This document shows, piece after piece, positions 1 through 9,581 of a stretch of 64,000 nt of DNA (the stretch's first letter is position 1; each line of letters begins with the position of its first letter). Origin of the DNA: Rhizorhabdus dicambivorans (GTDB lineage Bacteria; Pseudomonadota; Alphaproteobacteria; Sphingomonadales; Sphingomonadaceae); assembly GCF_002355275.1 (NCBI RefSeq), contig NZ_CP023451.1:62001-126000 (forward strand), read 5' to 3'. The position numbers and the translations under genes are program-made. Under the pieces are notes generated by a model. It saw only the letters and a program-made list of their open reading frames with translations, was not told the origin of the DNA and made no database searches.

Positions 1-1666
1 CGAGATCCTCGGCCCCTTCGGGCGTGTCGGCCCTCAGCTTGTCGATGTGCAGCTTGCCGTTCTCGATGATGCCGCCTGGGATCGTGCCGGTTCGCGCCGC
101 GCGGCCAAACTCCTTCAGCCGTGTATCCAGTCGAGCCCTGCGCTCGGCCAGCCATTCGCCGGGTCGCAGCGGCACGGCGAGCCGCGCGGTCTGCTCTATC
201 GCCTGTGGCGGGACCAGAAGCTGCTTGAGGTCGCCATAGCGGCGCGATCCCGCCAACCATATGTCACCGGACCGGAAGGCGTCGCGGATGTGGAACAGCA
301 CCGCGATTTCCCAAAGCCGGTGGTCGCCGCTGGGCTCAGCGCGAAGATGACGATGCCATTTCGAGTTGGGACGTAGAAAATCCACCGGCGGATCGACCTT
401 GATCCCGTTACGCAGCATCGCAACGGCCGTCAGAAGAGGCGTGGCGATCGGCGCCGCCTGCATGTCGAGCAGGCGCAGCATCCTGGGCGCGTAGAGGCGG
501 AAACGGTGATAGCCGTCCAGCACACGGCTGAGCGGGTCGGCCGCGAGCACGTTGGTCAGCGCGGAGGCCGTGGCGACAAGGGTTCTGAACCGTTCCCAGC
601 CAGGCCCGGTGGCGATTATCCCGTCCAGGGCCGTGCCATCGTCCTGCGCTCCAAGCAAAGCACCACCGATTTCGGCAAAGGACTTCAGCGTGTCCCGAAC
701 GGCCGCCTTTTCGTCGGCGATCCTGGTGTTGCAAAGGCGTTCGGAGGCCCGATAGAGACGGCCTACGATGCGATCGTGGGTCTCCACGATGACATCGGCC
801 AGCGATGACCGCCATTCCAGGGTGCAGACAGCGAGGATCGCAAGCCGCCTGTCTTCGGGCAGATCACGCATGCCGTCGGCGTAATAGCGCTCGCCCTGCC
901 GGCGAAGCCGGGTCACACGATGCGCCGGCACGCCGTCCAGCAAATCCGCCGGAAGATCGAACCTTTGAAGATATTCCAGTCGATCCATCAGCCGGTTAGC
1001 GGCTGCTGAATTTGCGCCAACCTCGAACTGTCGCAGCCATACGAAGCGCGTGACGCGACCATCCACCGTATCCTCCAACAGGTGAGCCAAATTCTCGCTC
1101 AGGGTTGGCGTGATGCGATGGGCGATAAGATCCTCGATCCGGCGCTCGGCCTCAACCAGCGCATCGGCGCAAAGGCGCTCGATCGTCGAGGAGCCGGGAA
1201 GGATCGTGCGGGTGCGGCGACACTCCGCAACGAAGCGACGGGCAAGATCCTCATTCGATGTCGCCGCCTCGGCTTCCCGAGCGATCCATTCGCGCAAATC
1301 CCGTGCGCCCCGCCCCGAAAAGGAGCGATAGCCGTAGATTCGGCGAAGGTCCGCCAGATGCTCGTGCCGGGTCTCCTCGCGCGCGGCATAGAGGAGTAGA
1401 TCGTCGCTGGTCAGGCCGAGCTGGGCCGCGATGAAATCCGATACCTGCGCCGGGATCAACTCGCCAGGAGCGAGCACCCGGCCCGGGTAGCGCAGGACGC
1501 ACAGTTGCAGCGCGAAGCCAAAACGATTGTGGGCGCGCCGGCGCTGGCGGATATGCCCGAGATCCTCATCGCTGAGGGTATAGTGCCGCAGCAGCTCACC
1601 TTGATCGACCGGCAAGTGAAGCAGCGCCTCGCGCTGTCGATCGGTCAGGGTCACGCGACGCGGCAT
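1..1666 (-). CDS. tnpA: Tn3-family transposase, N-terminal 555 residues (runs off left edge)
   Basis: An open minus-strand frame runs without a stop from the ATG at 1666 to base 1. The protein begins MPRRVTLTDRQREALLHLP and continues through the DUF4158-type N-terminal DNA-binding region of Tn3 transposases (for example YPGRVLAPGELIP, then RRIYGYRSFSGRGARDLREW). The catalytic DDE part would lie left of the window. Another ATG at 1670 is in a different frame. It is divergent from the resolvase, as in many Tn3 transposons. Whether the full gene is intact cannot be seen here. Confidence 0.85.
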   Translation of the reverse strand, partial: MPRRVTLTDRQREALLHLPVDQGELLRHYTLSDEDLGHIRQRRRAHNRFGFALQLCVLRYPGRVLAPGELIPAQVSDFIAAQLGLTSDDLLLYAAREETRHEHLADLRRIYGYRSFSGRGARDLREWIAREAEAATSNEDLARRFVAECRRTRTILPGSSTIERLCADALVEAERRIEDLIAHRITPTLSENLAHLLEDTVDGRVTRFVWLRQFEVGANSAAANRLMDRLEYLQRFDLPADLLDGVPAHRVTRLRRQGERYYADGMRDLPEDRRLAILAVCTLEWRSSLADVIVETHDRIVGRLYRASERLCNTRIADEKAAVRDTLKSFAEIGGALLGAQDDGTALDGIIATGPGWERFRTLVATASALTNVLAADPLSRVLDGYHRFRLYAPRMLRLLDMQAAPIATPLLTAVAMLRNGIKVDPPVDFLRPNSKWHRHLRAEPSGDHRLWEIAVLFHIRDAFRSGDIWLAGSRRYGDLKQLLVPPQAIEQTARLAVPLRPGEWLAERRARLDTRLKEFGRAARTGTIPGGIIENGKLHIDKLRADTPEGAEDL

Positions 1667-1791
1667 ACATGCTCCTTATTCTTTCCGAGCTACGGTTTGA
1701 GATAGCTTGATTGAGATGCTGGTTAAGATACACAATAGCCCAATCTTATGTGCTCATGTTCGTCACCGCCTCAAACCTTCGTTTGTGATCC
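1667..1791. promoter_or_regulatory. Probable res site and divergent promoters of tnpA/tnpR
   Basis: This 125-bp gap separates divergently transcribed transposase and resolvase genes. It is visibly richer in A/T than its surroundings. In Tn3-family transposons of this layout the gap holds the resolvase-binding subsites and both promoters. Subsite boundaries were not resolved by eye. Confidence 0.5.
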
Positions 1792-2412
1792 ATGCTGATC
1801 GGCTACGCCCGCGTGTCCAAAGCCGACGGCTCGCAGTCGCTCGACCTGCAGCACGATGCCCTTCGCGCTGCCGGTGTCGAGCCAGGCAATATCTATGATG
1901 ATCGTGCATCCGGTAGCCGTGATGATCGCCCCGGTCTTGCCGCCTGCCTGAAATCGTTGCGCGACGGCGATGTCCTCATCGTTTGGAAGCTCGACCGGCT
2001 CGGCCGAACGCTCACCCACCTGGTCAGCACGGTGCAGAATCTGTCGGATCGCGGTATCGGTCTGCGGGTGCTCACCGGCAAGGGCGCGCAGATCGACACC
2101 ACGACGCCATCGGGCCGGATGGTGTTCGGCATTTTTGCCACACTGGCGGAGTTTGAGCGGGATATGATCCGCGAGCGCACCATGGCTGGCCTGGCCGCTG
2201 CCCGCGCGCGGGGACGCAAGGGTGGCCGCAAGTTCGCCCTCTCCAAGGCCCAGGTGCGGCTCGCTCAGGCTGCTATGGCCCAACGCGACACGTCCGTTTC
2301 CGACCTCTGCAAGGAACTCGGGATCGAGCGCGTCACTCTCTACCGCTATGTCGGTCCCAACGGGGAACTCCGGGATTACGGTCAGCGCGTGCTTGCTGCC
2401 AAAACGCGATGA
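1792..2412 (+). CDS. tnpR: Serine recombinase (Tn3 resolvase)
   Basis: A 206-residue protein of normal resolvase length, starting MLIGYARVSKADGSQSLDLQ. The N-terminal catalytic domain shows the nucleophile serine (YARVS, Ser9), the active-site arginines in ASGSRDDRPGL and KLDRLGR, and the FGIFATLAEFERDMIRERT segment leading into the E helix. The C-terminal part (KAQVRLAQAAMAQRDTSVSD and beyond) is a helix-turn-helix DNA-binding region. It resolves transposition cointegrates at res. The stop overlaps the start of the next gene by four bases. Confidence 0.93.
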   Translation: MLIGYARVSKADGSQSLDLQHDALRAAGVEPGNIYDDRASGSRDDRPGLAACLKSLRDGDVLIVWKLDRLGRTLTHLVSTVQNLSDRGIGLRVLTGKGAQIDTTTPSGRMVFGIFATLAEFERDMIRERTMAGLAAARARGRKGGRKFALSKAQVRLAQAAMAQRDTSVSDLCKELGIERVTLYRYVGPNGELRDYGQRVLAAKTR

Positions 2413-2939
2413 TGATGACGGGAGCCCCGATCAAACTTACCCAAGCGGACGCCGCAGACGTTGCAGACCTGTACAACCGTTGCAGCGACTATTTCCTGTT
2501 GCAGGACGGGGCCGCGCCCACGCTGGACGATGCTCGCGAGCTTTTCTCCGATGTGCCGCCCGAAAAGAGCGCCCACAATCAAGCTGTCCTGGGATGGAAG
2601 GGGCCTGGCGGCCTATATGCAATCGCGGCCATCCTCCGCGATTATCCGCGTGATGGCACATGGTATCTCGGCTTCATGATCGTAGATGCCGCACAGCGTG
2701 GTCGTGGCGTCGGACGCTCAATTTACTCGACGGTCGAAAGCTGGGCCGCTGCGAGAGGTGCCACAGAGATTCGGTTGGCCGTGCTGGAAGCGAATGAAGC
2801 GGCAGAGCGATTTTGGCGTTCTCTCGGCTTCATTGAGTATCGGCGCGTTGGGCCAGACACCTTCAAAATGCGTAGCCATCGCCGGATAGAACTGAGCCGT
2901 CGCCTTTCTGGCGCGACCGTAGAAGGCAGCAACAAGTAA
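2409..2939 (+). CDS. GNAT-family N-acetyltransferase, transposon passenger
   Basis: A 176-residue protein whose start overlaps the resolvase stop (ATGA), so the two genes are probably translationally coupled. The acetyl-CoA-binding motif A is visible as GFMIVDAAQRGRGVGRSIY (residues about 89-107), followed by the usual AxxRGATEIRLAVLEANEAAERFW helix and the LGFIEYRRV strand. The substrate cannot be read from sequence; GNAT passengers may modify small molecules, antibiotics or proteins. It lies inside the Tn3 terminal repeat and so moves with the element. Confidence 0.8.
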   Translation: MMMTGAPIKLTQADAADVADLYNRCSDYFLLQDGAAPTLDDARELFSDVPPEKSAHNQAVLGWKGPGGLYAIAAILRDYPRDGTWYLGFMIVDAAQRGRGVGRSIYSTVESWAAARGATEIRLAVLEANEAAERFWRSLGFIEYRRVGPDTFKMRSHRRIELSRRLSGATVEGSNK

Positions 2940-2965
2940 GATCTCGCGCCGGCTATCTGGGCGAG

Positions 2966-3003
2966 CTTGGCGTAGGATTCCGCCCCCTCCCGCAAACGCC
3001 CCC
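2966..3003 (-). repeat. 38-bp terminal inverted repeat of the Tn3 transposon
   Basis: Read on the minus strand from 3003 it starts GGGGGCGTTTGCGGGAGGGG and ends ACGCCAAG at 2966, exactly 38 bp, with the G-run tip and A/T-ending inner edge typical of Tn3 family ends. A related sequence in the same orientation lies at 31814-31851 (30 of 38 positions identical by eye). Confidence 0.75.
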
Positions 3004-3019
3004 TTTCAGGGAAGGGGGC
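2998..3019. terminator. Perfect 8-bp hairpin between convergent genes
   Basis: GCCCCCTT (2998-3005) pairs with AAGGGGGC (3012-3019) around a 6-base loop. It sits between the 3' ends of the GNAT gene and the minus-strand gene that ends at 3006, so it may act as a two-way terminator. No long T tract follows. It partly overlaps the outer tip of the Tn3 repeat, so it may simply be a by-product of the insertion. Confidence 0.35.
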
Positions 3020-4301
3020 TTGAGATCGCCTTGATGGCCTTCAATCCCGTTCCAAAACGAGCGATCGCGTCCCTGTTTCTCTCCAGCTCGCCATAGGGCA
3101 GATAGGCGAAGTCGAGATCGGCAATACGGCTGAAAGCCGGGCGACGGAGTTGCGCGCGAACGTCCTGCTCGCGCGCATTCGGTGCGACCAGGAATAGCCC
3201 GGCGGCAGCGTGCAGATCGCTCCCCGACAGCGCCAGATCGAGCATGCGCACGATCCCCGAGTAGATCGAGGTCGAATGTTCAACCTCGAACGCGGCGGCG
3301 ACGCCGTCGCCACCCTTCGCCAGCCACAACACGTCGATGAGGCGGATCGAGTCCGCTCCGGGAGAGGTCGCAATGGCGTCTGGAAGGCGCTCGAGGCATC
3401 CCTGTCCAAGCGGGCAGCCAGCGTGAAGTCGACCGCGGTCATTGGCGGCGATCCACACATCGTAACCGAGGGCATGGCCGAGGTCGCGCAGCCAGGCCTG
3501 GATTTCGGCGTGCGTGCGATCGGTTTCGCCCTGCGCGGCGGCTGTCTTGTCGAGCCGGCTTGCCTCCGCTCTGGCATGTTCCAATCTGCCGAGCCAGTCG
3601 TCGGCCGCCGTTGCGTCATCCTCCAGCGGTGGCGCGGGATAGCGGCCCGAGCCAATGTCGAACAACAGTCCGCCGATCGCGCCGAGATCGTTGGAGAGCA
3701 ACTCGCGGTAACGGTCGTTGAGGTCGAGGATGCCGGCGCGCATGGCGAGAAAATGATCCCATGACCCGAGCTTCACCTTGGCGCCGGTGACGGCATTGTA
3801 GCCCTTGACGATCGCGGTATTGAAGGGCGGCACCAGCGTCGGGTGAAGGAAATAGAGCAGGTTGGCCGCCGCCGGCCCCAGCCCCTTGATCTTGAGCGCG
3901 TCTATGCTGCGGATGTGGCTGATGATCTCCTCGGCGGTATCGCAGCACGAGCAATTGTCGAGCAGGCGACCGAACGCCCGCTGATTGTCCGGGCTTTCGT
4001 AAATGTCGGGAATGCGCAGCTTGGGCTTCCACAGCCAGGCATGGTCGGCGCCCTTGAAGATCTGCCGCTGTTCGGCGATCGAGTGGACAACCGTTTCCAG
4101 TGACGAGCCGCGATAGGCGACGCCGAACCGCCCACTTTCGATTTCCACGACCACCTGCTGCAGCCCCCGACGGATGGAGCGGAAGTTTTTCAGGCGTTCG
4201 TCCCAAAGAAACCAGGAGCGATAGGTGGCGCCCGGATCGTCTCGCCAACGACGGACAAGCTCGCTCAAGAGATCATGATGTGTCGTGGGTAACAAGGTCA
4301 T
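3006..4301 (-). CDS. Unrecognised protein with helix-hairpin-helix-like and possible nuclease segments
   Basis: The frame is open from 4373 (TTG); the first ATG is at 4301 (protein starts MTLLPTTHHDLL, 431 residues), which I prefer. The middle has a cysteine-rich turn (NCSCCDTAEE) followed by IKGLGPAAANLLYFLHP, which reads like a helix-hairpin-helix DNA-binding motif. Near the C-terminus RLIDVLWLAKGG then AAFEVEHSTSIYSG gives a D...ExE pattern that could be a restriction-endonuclease fold. Function is not established. The stop codon lies only 3 bp outside the Tn3 end, so the transposon landed at the extreme 3' end and may have altered the last residues. Confidence 0.6.
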   Translation of the reverse strand: MTLLPTTHHDLLSELVRRWRDDPGATYRSWFLWDERLKNFRSIRRGLQQVVVEIESGRFGVAYRGSSLETVVHSIAEQRQIFKGADHAWLWKPKLRIPDIYESPDNQRAFGRLLDNCSCCDTAEEIISHIRSIDALKIKGLGPAAANLLYFLHPTLVPPFNTAIVKGYNAVTGAKVKLGSWDHFLAMRAGILDLNDRYRELLSNDLGAIGGLLFDIGSGRYPAPPLEDDATAADDWLGRLEHARAEASRLDKTAAAQGETDRTHAEIQAWLRDLGHALGYDVWIAANDRGRLHAGCPLGQGCLERLPDAIATSPGADSIRLIDVLWLAKGGDGVAAAFEVEHSTSIYSGIVRMLDLALSGSDLHAAAGLFLVAPNAREQDVRAQLRRPAFSRIADLDFAYLPYGELERNRDAIARFGTGLKAIKAISSPLP

Positions 4302-4549
4302 ACTGGCTCGGTCATCCTGAACTGGCTCCTTGCCGCTCAGGCTATCGCGGGCAAGGGCGGCTTGCACGTTCAATGTGCGATCCGCGAAGCTTGCTCAAAC
4401 TGCCTGTGATCGCGCAGGGAAACGCGGCTGGCGTTGGGCGTTGCCGATCGCATCCGTAGACCGGGCGCACGGCCAGGCAGACGGCCGGCAGGGGCGTCGC
4501 CGCCCCGGAGCGGCGACGCAACCAGCTTCTTTTGGTCGAACTTAGCGGA

Positions 4550-4939
4550 TCATTGCTTTGTGATCGCGGTGACCTCGCCATCGCTGCCCTTGAGCGAGAG
4601 GTCGAAATCGACCTTGTCGCCGACCTTGACCGCATCGGTGATCGCGGGCGCCGCCTTGAACGCCATCGTCATCGCCGGCCACTTGGCTTCGGGGATCGGG
4701 CCGTGGTTGAGCGTGATCGTGCCCGCCGTCTTGTCGATCGCGGTGACGGTGCCATGGCCCTTGGCCTTGATTGCGGCGTTCGCGTCAGGCGCCATCGACA
4801 TGTTGCCCATGTCGCCGCTCATGGTCGCGGCAGGCGCCGCCTGGTTGGTTTCGGTTGTAACCGGGGTCTCGCCCTTCTTGCCGCACGCGGCGGTCAGGAC
4901 GGCAAGGCCGAGGGCGAGGGTCAGTCGTGCATGTCTCAT
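4550..4939 (-). CDS. CusF-like copper-binding lipoprotein
   Basis: Start chosen at 4939 (MRHARLTLALG) because GGAGAC lies six bases upstream; an upstream in-frame codon at 4954 lacks this. The protein (129 residues) has a lipoprotein signal ending in LTAACG, a short Met-rich linker (MSGDMGNMSM) and a C-terminal CusF fold: GHGTVTAIDKTAGTITLNHG, then PAMTMAFKA, which carries the Trp/Met copper-binding set. It would hand periplasmic Cu(I) or Ag(I) to the efflux pump. It is the last gene of the minus-strand cus operon, 11 bp after the RND gene. Confidence 0.88.
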   Translation of the reverse strand: MRHARLTLALGLAVLTAACGKKGETPVTTETNQAAPAATMSGDMGNMSMAPDANAAIKAKGHGTVTAIDKTAGTITLNHGPIPEAKWPAMTMAFKAAPAITDAVKVGDKVDFDLSLKGSDGEVTAITKQ

Positions 4940-4950
4940 AATCGTCTCCT

Positions 4951-7900
4951 TCATGATGAAGCGGGTTGATGGATGGGGTCGGTCTTCGGCCGGCGCAGCA
5001 GCAGATAGGCGGCGGGCAGGACGAACATCGACAGCAGCGGCGCGCTCAGCATGCCGCCGATCATCGGCGCCGCGATCCGGCTCATCACCTCCGAGCCCGC
5101 GCCCGATCCCAGCAGGATCGGCAGCAGGCCGGCGAGGATCACCGCGACCGTCATCGCCTTGGGCCGGACGCGCAGCAGCGCGCCTTCGCGCACCGCGGCC
5201 TTCACCTCGGCGGCGTCCGGATTAGCCGTGCGCTCGGCCAGCGCATTCTTGAGATAGATCAGCATCACCACCCCGAACTCGGCGGAGACGCCGGCGAGCG
5301 CGATGAACCCGACCCCGGTGGCAACCGACTGGTTGAACCCCAGCAGATAGAGCGTCCAGATGCCGCCGGTCAGCGCGAACGGCAGCGTGCCCATGATCAG
5401 CGCAGCCTCGTCGAAGCGGCCGAAGATGAGGTAGAGCAGCACGAAGATGATCAGCAGCGTCGCGGGCACGACCAGCTTCAAGCGGTCGACCGCGCGCTCG
5501 AGATATTCGAACTGGCCCGAATAGGCGATGCTGACCCCCGGCGAGAGCCGAACCTGTCTCGCCACCGCGCGTTGCAGATCGCCAACCACCGAGGCGAGAT
5601 CGCGCCCGCGCACATCGACATAGACCCAGGTCGAGGGCCGGGCATTCTCGGTCTTGAGCATCGGCGGCCCTTCGGCGATCGTGACATTGGCGACCGTGCC
5701 GAGGGTGATCTGCTGGCCCGCGGGCGTCAGGATCGGTAGCCCCCGCAGCCCGTCGAGGCTGTCGCGCAATTCGCGCGGATAGCGCACGCTGATCGGATAG
5801 CGGGCGAGGCCCTCGACCGTCTCGCCGATCGTCTCGCCGCCGATCGCGCCCGAGACGATGGCCTGCACGTCGGCGATGTTGAGTCCGAACCGCGCAGCGG
5901 CGGCGCGGTCGATGTTGACATCGACATAGCGTCCGCCGGTCAGCCGCTCGGCGAGCGCCGAGCTGACGCCCGGCACGGTCCTGGCCACGGTCTCGACATC
6001 ATGGGCGATGCGGTCGAGCTCGGCGAGATCACTGCCCGACACCTTGACCCCGATCGGGCTCTTGATGCCCGTCGCGAGCATGTCGATGCGGTTGCGGATC
6101 GGCGGCACCCAGATATTGGCGAGCCCCGGAAGCCTCACCCGGCGATCGAGCTCGTCGATCAGCTTCTCGGGCGTCATGCCTGGTCGCCACTGGTCGCGGG
6201 GCTTGAACTGGATCGTCGTCTCGAACATCTCGAGCGGGGCGGGGTCGGTCGCGGTCTCGGCACGCCCCGCCTTGCCGAACACGCTTTCGACCTCGGGCAC
6301 CGTCCTGATCAGCCGGTCGGTCTGCTGGAGCAGTTCGCTCGCCTTGGCGGCCGAGAGACCGGGCAGGGCCGAGGGCATGTAGAGCAGGTCGCCCTCGTCG
6401 AGGTTGGGCATGAATTCGCCGCCGAGCCGGCTGAGCGGCCAGGCCGTGGTCGCGAACACCAAAGCCGCGATCAGCAGCACGGTCTTGGGCCGCTTCATCG
6501 TCCAGTCGATCGCAGGCCGGTAGAGATCGGTCAGCCAGCGATTGACCGGATTGGCCTGCTCAGGCGGGATCCGCCCCCGGATCAGCCAGCCCATCAGGAT
6601 CGGCACCAATGTCACCGACAGGATCGCGGCGGCGGCCATCGCATAGGTCTTGGTGAAGGCGAGCGGCGCGAACAGCCGGCCCTCCTGCGCCTCCAGTGTA
6701 AACACCGGGATGAACGACAGCGTGATGATCAGCAGGCTGAAGAACAGCGCCGGCCCGACCTCGGCCGCCGCCTCGGTGACGAGGATCCAGCGCGTCTCGC
6801 CGTCGAGATGCGTGCCCGGATGGTCCTGCTCCCAGCGCTCGATCTTCTTGTGGGCGTTCTCGATCATGACCACGGCCGCATCGACCATGGCACCGATCGC
6901 GATGGCGATGCCGCCGAGCGACATGATGTTGGCGTTGACGCCCTGGTAGCGCATCACGACGAAGGCGGCGAGCACGCCCAAGGGAAGGGTGAGGATCGCG
7001 ACGAGCGCCGAGCGGACATGCCAGAGGAAGAGCGCACAGACCAGGGCCACGACGACGAACTCCTCGACCAGCTTGTGGGTGAGGTTCTCGACAGCACGGT
7101 CGATCAGCTGCGAGCGGTCATAGACCGTCACCACCTCGACGCCCGGCGGCAGGCTCCTCTTGAGGTCCGCGAGCTTGTCCTTGACCGCCGCGATCGTCTC
7201 CCGCGCATTCTTGCCCGAGCGCAGGATCACGACCCCGCCTGCGACCTCGCCTTCACCGTTCAGCTCGGCGATGCCGCGCCGCATCTCGGGGCCGATCTGG
7301 ATCGTGGCGACGTCGCCGAGGCGGATCGGCACGCCGCCGGCCGCCGTCTTCAGCGGGATCGCGCGGAAATCGTCGAGCGTCTTCAGATAGCCTGAGGCGC
7401 GCACCATATATTCGGCTTCGGCCAGCTCGAGCACCGACCCGCCCGCTTCTTGATTGGCCTGCCGGATCGCCTCGACCGCCTGGGCGTGGGTCACCCCGTA
7501 GGCCGCGAGCTTCACCGGATCGAGCAGTATCTGATACTGCTTGACCATGCCGCCGATGCTGGCGACCTCGGCGACGCCGGTCACGGTCTTGAGCTCATAG
7601 CGCAGGAACCAGTCCTGCAGACCGCGCAGCTGCGACAGGTCATGCCGGCCGGTGCGGTCGACCAGCGCATATTCATAGACCCAGCCAACCCCGGTCGCGT
7701 CGGGCCCGAGCGCGCTGCGCGCGCTCGCCGGCAGGCGCCCCTGCACCTGGTTCAGATATTCGAGCACGCGGCTGCGCGCCCAATAGAGATCGGTGCCGTC
7801 CTCGAAGATCACATAGACGAAGCTGTCGCCGAAGAAGGAATAGCCGCGCACCGTCTTGGCGCCTGGCACCGACAGCATGGTGGTGGTGAGCGGATAGGTG

Positions 7901-8094
7901 ACCTGGTTTTCGACGATCTGCGGCGCCTGACCCGGGTAGCTGGTACGAATGACGACCTGCACGTCGGACAGATCGGGGAGGGCGTCGATCGGGGTGGATC
8001 GTACCGCCCAGAGGCCCGCGCCGACCAGCGCCAGCATGCCGATCAGAACGAAGAAGCGGTTCTTGACCGACCAGCGGATGAGATGGGCGATCAT
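4951..8094 (-). CDS. cusA: Heavy-metal RND efflux permease, CusA type
   Basis: A 1047-residue inner-membrane pump of full family length. The N-terminal helix and periplasmic porter domain begin [15 protein letters not shown]4 carries the proton-relay aspartate ([17 protein letters not shown], Asp405), and the C-terminal half repeats the fold with [38 protein letters not shown] is typical of the heavy-metal efflux (HME) subfamily. It expels Cu(I)/Ag(I) to the outside together with the adaptor and outer-membrane factor encoded just upstream. Its start overlaps the cusB stop by four bases, which implies translational coupling. Confidence 0.95.
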   Translation of the reverse strand: MIAHLIRWSVKNRFFVLIGMLALVGAGLWAVRSTPIDALPDLSDVQVVIRTSYPGQAPQIVENQVTYPLTTTMLSVPGAKTVRGYSFFGDSFVYVIFEDGTDLYWARSRVLEYLNQVQGRLPASARSALGPDATGVGWVYEYALVDRTGRHDLSQLRGLQDWFLRYELKTVTGVAEVASIGGMVKQYQILLDPVKLAAYGVTHAQAVEAIRQANQEAGGSVLELAEAEYMVRASGYLKTLDDFRAIPLKTAAGGVPIRLGDVATIQIGPEMRRGIAELNGEGEVAGGVVILRSGKNARETIAAVKDKLADLKRSLPPGVEVVTVYDRSQLIDRAVENLTHKLVEEFVVVALVCALFLWHVRSALVAILTLPLGVLAAFVVMRYQGVNANIMSLGGIAIAIGAMVDAAVVMIENAHKKIERWEQDHPGTHLDGETRWILVTEAAAEVGPALFFSLLIITLSFIPVFTLEAQEGRLFAPLAFTKTYAMAAAAILSVTLVPILMGWLIRGRIPPEQANPVNRWLTDLYRPAIDWTMKRPKTVLLIAALVFATTAWPLSRLGGEFMPNLDEGDLLYMPSALPGLSAAKASELLQQTDRLIRTVPEVESVFGKAGRAETATDPAPLEMFETTIQFKPRDQWRPGMTPEKLIDELDRRVRLPGLANIWVPPIRNRIDMLATGIKSPIGVKVSGSDLAELDRIAHDVETVARTVPGVSSALAERLTGGRYVDVNIDRAAAARFGLNIADVQAIVSGAIGGETIGETVEGLARYPISVRYPRELRDSLDGLRGLPILTPAGQQITLGTVANVTIAEGPPMLKTENARPSTWVYVDVRGRDLASVVGDLQRAVARQVRLSPGVSIAYSGQFEYLERAVDRLKLVVPATLLIIFVLLYLIFGRFDEAALIMGTLPFALTGGIWTLYLLGFNQSVATGVGFIALAGVSAEFGVVMLIYLKNALAERTANPDAAEVKAAVREGALLRVRPKAMTVAVILAGLLPILLGSGAGSEVMSRIAAPMIGGMLSAPLLSMFVLPAAYLLLRRPKTDPIHQPASS

Positions 8095-9581
8095 CGGCCC
8101 GCCACCTTCGCCATACGCCGCAGCGTCGGTCCCGCCGGGGGCCGGTCGAACCCGAACCGAACCCGGTCGCCCGCCTTGAAGCCGCGCGCGATGCCCGGAT
8201 CGGCGAGCGCGAAGGTCATCGTCATCGCGGGCCAGTCGAGCGCGGGGACCGGTTCGTGGCTGAGCGTCACCGCATTGGCCGTGAGCCGCTCGATCTTGCC
8301 CGTCGTCTCGTACAGCGTGGCTTTCGACCTCGGCGCGGCGATGGTCGCCGATGCCGCACCGCCGCCGATCGGCCGCGCCTCGATTCCCGACAGGCTCGCC
8401 TCGGAGTCGATCAGGAACTGCCCCGAGGCGACGACTTTCTCGCCGGGCGACAGGCCGGCAAGGATCTCGGTTTCACCGCCCGCCTCGCGGCCGATGCGGA
8501 CCTCGGCGGGATGATAGCGCCCGTCGCCTGCGGCGAGCATGACGAGCGTGCGCTTGCCCGTGCGGATCACCGCCTCGCTCGGCACCAGCAGCGCCGGCTT
8601 GGCATCGCCGCCAAGCACGACGCTGGCGAACATGCCCGGCCGTAACCGCCCGTCCCGGTTGGGCAGCTCGATCCGCACGGTGAGCGTGCGGCTGTCGGCC
8701 TGCGTCGTCGGCAGGATCGCGATCACCCGGCCGGCGAAGCGCTCGCCGGGGAAGCTCGCCAGCGTGGCGCTGGCATTCTGGCCGACCCGGACATCGCCCG
8801 CGCGCGCTTCGGGCACCGCGGCATTGAGCCAGACGGTGCCGAGCCCGCTTACCTGGGCGAGCGTCTGGCCCATGGCGAGCGTCACGCCGGCACGGGCGTC
8901 GAGCGTCTGGATCGTGCCCGAGATCGGCGTCGTGATGGTCACCACGCCGTTCGGCCGACCGCTCCGCTCGACGCTGGCGATGAGGCCGTCGGACATGCCC
9001 ATCAGCCGCAGCCGCTGGCGCGCGGCCGCGGTGAGATCGGGCTTGCCGAGCCGCCTGACGCTCAGATATTCGGTCTGCGCGCCGCCCCATTCGGGCAGGA
9101 GCAGGTCCGCGATCGGCGCGCCGGCGCGGACCACGTCCCCGGGCGCTCGCGCATAGACGCGGCTCACGAACCCGCCCGAACGCGCCTGGATGACGGCGAC
9201 GTCGCGCTGGTTGAAGTCGATCGTGCCGGTGACCTCGAGGGCCGAGGCAAGGCTGCCCATCTTCGCCGCGACGACCCGCAATCCCAGGCTCTGCCGCGCG
9301 GCGGGATCGACGGCGACCGTGGGGGCCGCGCCGGCGCTTCCTCCGTCCGCGTATCGCGGCACGAGCTGCATATCCATGAAGGGCGACTTGCCGGGCTTGT
9401 CGAACTTCTGGTTGGGGAACATCGGATCGTACCAGTAAAGGACTTTGCCTGCCCCGGCGGGCGTGGTCGCCTCCGATTGCGGTGCCTGGCGATGGCCAGC
9501 CCAATAGCCTGTGCCGCCGGCCAGCAGCGCGACAGCCAGGATCGATGCGCCCCAGCGCAGCGCGGATTTATCGAGCGTCAT
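8091..9581 (-). CDS. cusB: RND periplasmic adaptor CusB with fused C-terminal CusF domain
   Basis: A 496-residue membrane-fusion protein. It has an N-terminal signal/anchor ([16 protein letters not shown]) and a heavy-metal binding segment ([20 protein letters not shown], then MDMQLVPRY). Next come lipoyl/hairpin and beta-barrel regions with [20 protein letters not shown]. After about residue 415 an extra domain, [20 protein letters not shown] then [11 protein letters not shown], matches CusF, so this adaptor carries its own metallochaperone besides the separate one at 4550-4939. The stop overlaps the cusA start. Confidence 0.93.
   Translation of the reverse strand: MTLDKSALRWGASILAVALLAGGTGYWAGHRQAPQSEATTPAGAGKVLYWYDPMFPNQKFDKPGKSPFMDMQLVPRYADGGSAGAAPTVAVDPAARQSLGLRVVAAKMGSLASALEVTGTIDFNQRDVAVIQARSGGFVSRVYARAPGDVVRAGAPIADLLLPEWGGAQTEYLSVRRLGKPDLTAAARQRLRLMGMSDGLIASVERSGRPNGVVTITTPISGTIQTLDARAGVTLAMGQTLAQVSGLGTVWLNAAVPEARAGDVRVGQNASATLASFPGERFAGRVIAILPTTQADSRTLTVRIELPNRDGRLRPGMFASVVLGGDAKPALLVPSEAVIRTGKRTLVMLAAGDGRYHPAEVRIGREAGGETEILAGLSPGEKVVASGQFLIDSEASLSGIEARPIGGGAASATIAAPRSKATLYETTGKIERLTANAVTLSHEPVPALDWPAMTMTFALADPGIARGFKAGDRVRFGFDRPPAGPTLRRMAKVAGR

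Larger units (their letters stand above)
1..3003. mobile_element. Tn3-family transposon, right part
   Basis: The segment holds the N-terminal part of a Tn3 transposase (minus strand), a divergent serine resolvase, the gap between them that should be the res site, a GNAT passenger gene and a 38-bp terminal repeat at 2966-3003. The outer tip of the repeat is a run of five G (read inward) and its inner end resembles the usual Tn3 ACG(C/T)TAAG end. The left end and the rest of tnpA lie outside the window. Gene order, repeat length and family membership agree, so the right boundary is well supported. Confidence 0.85.
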
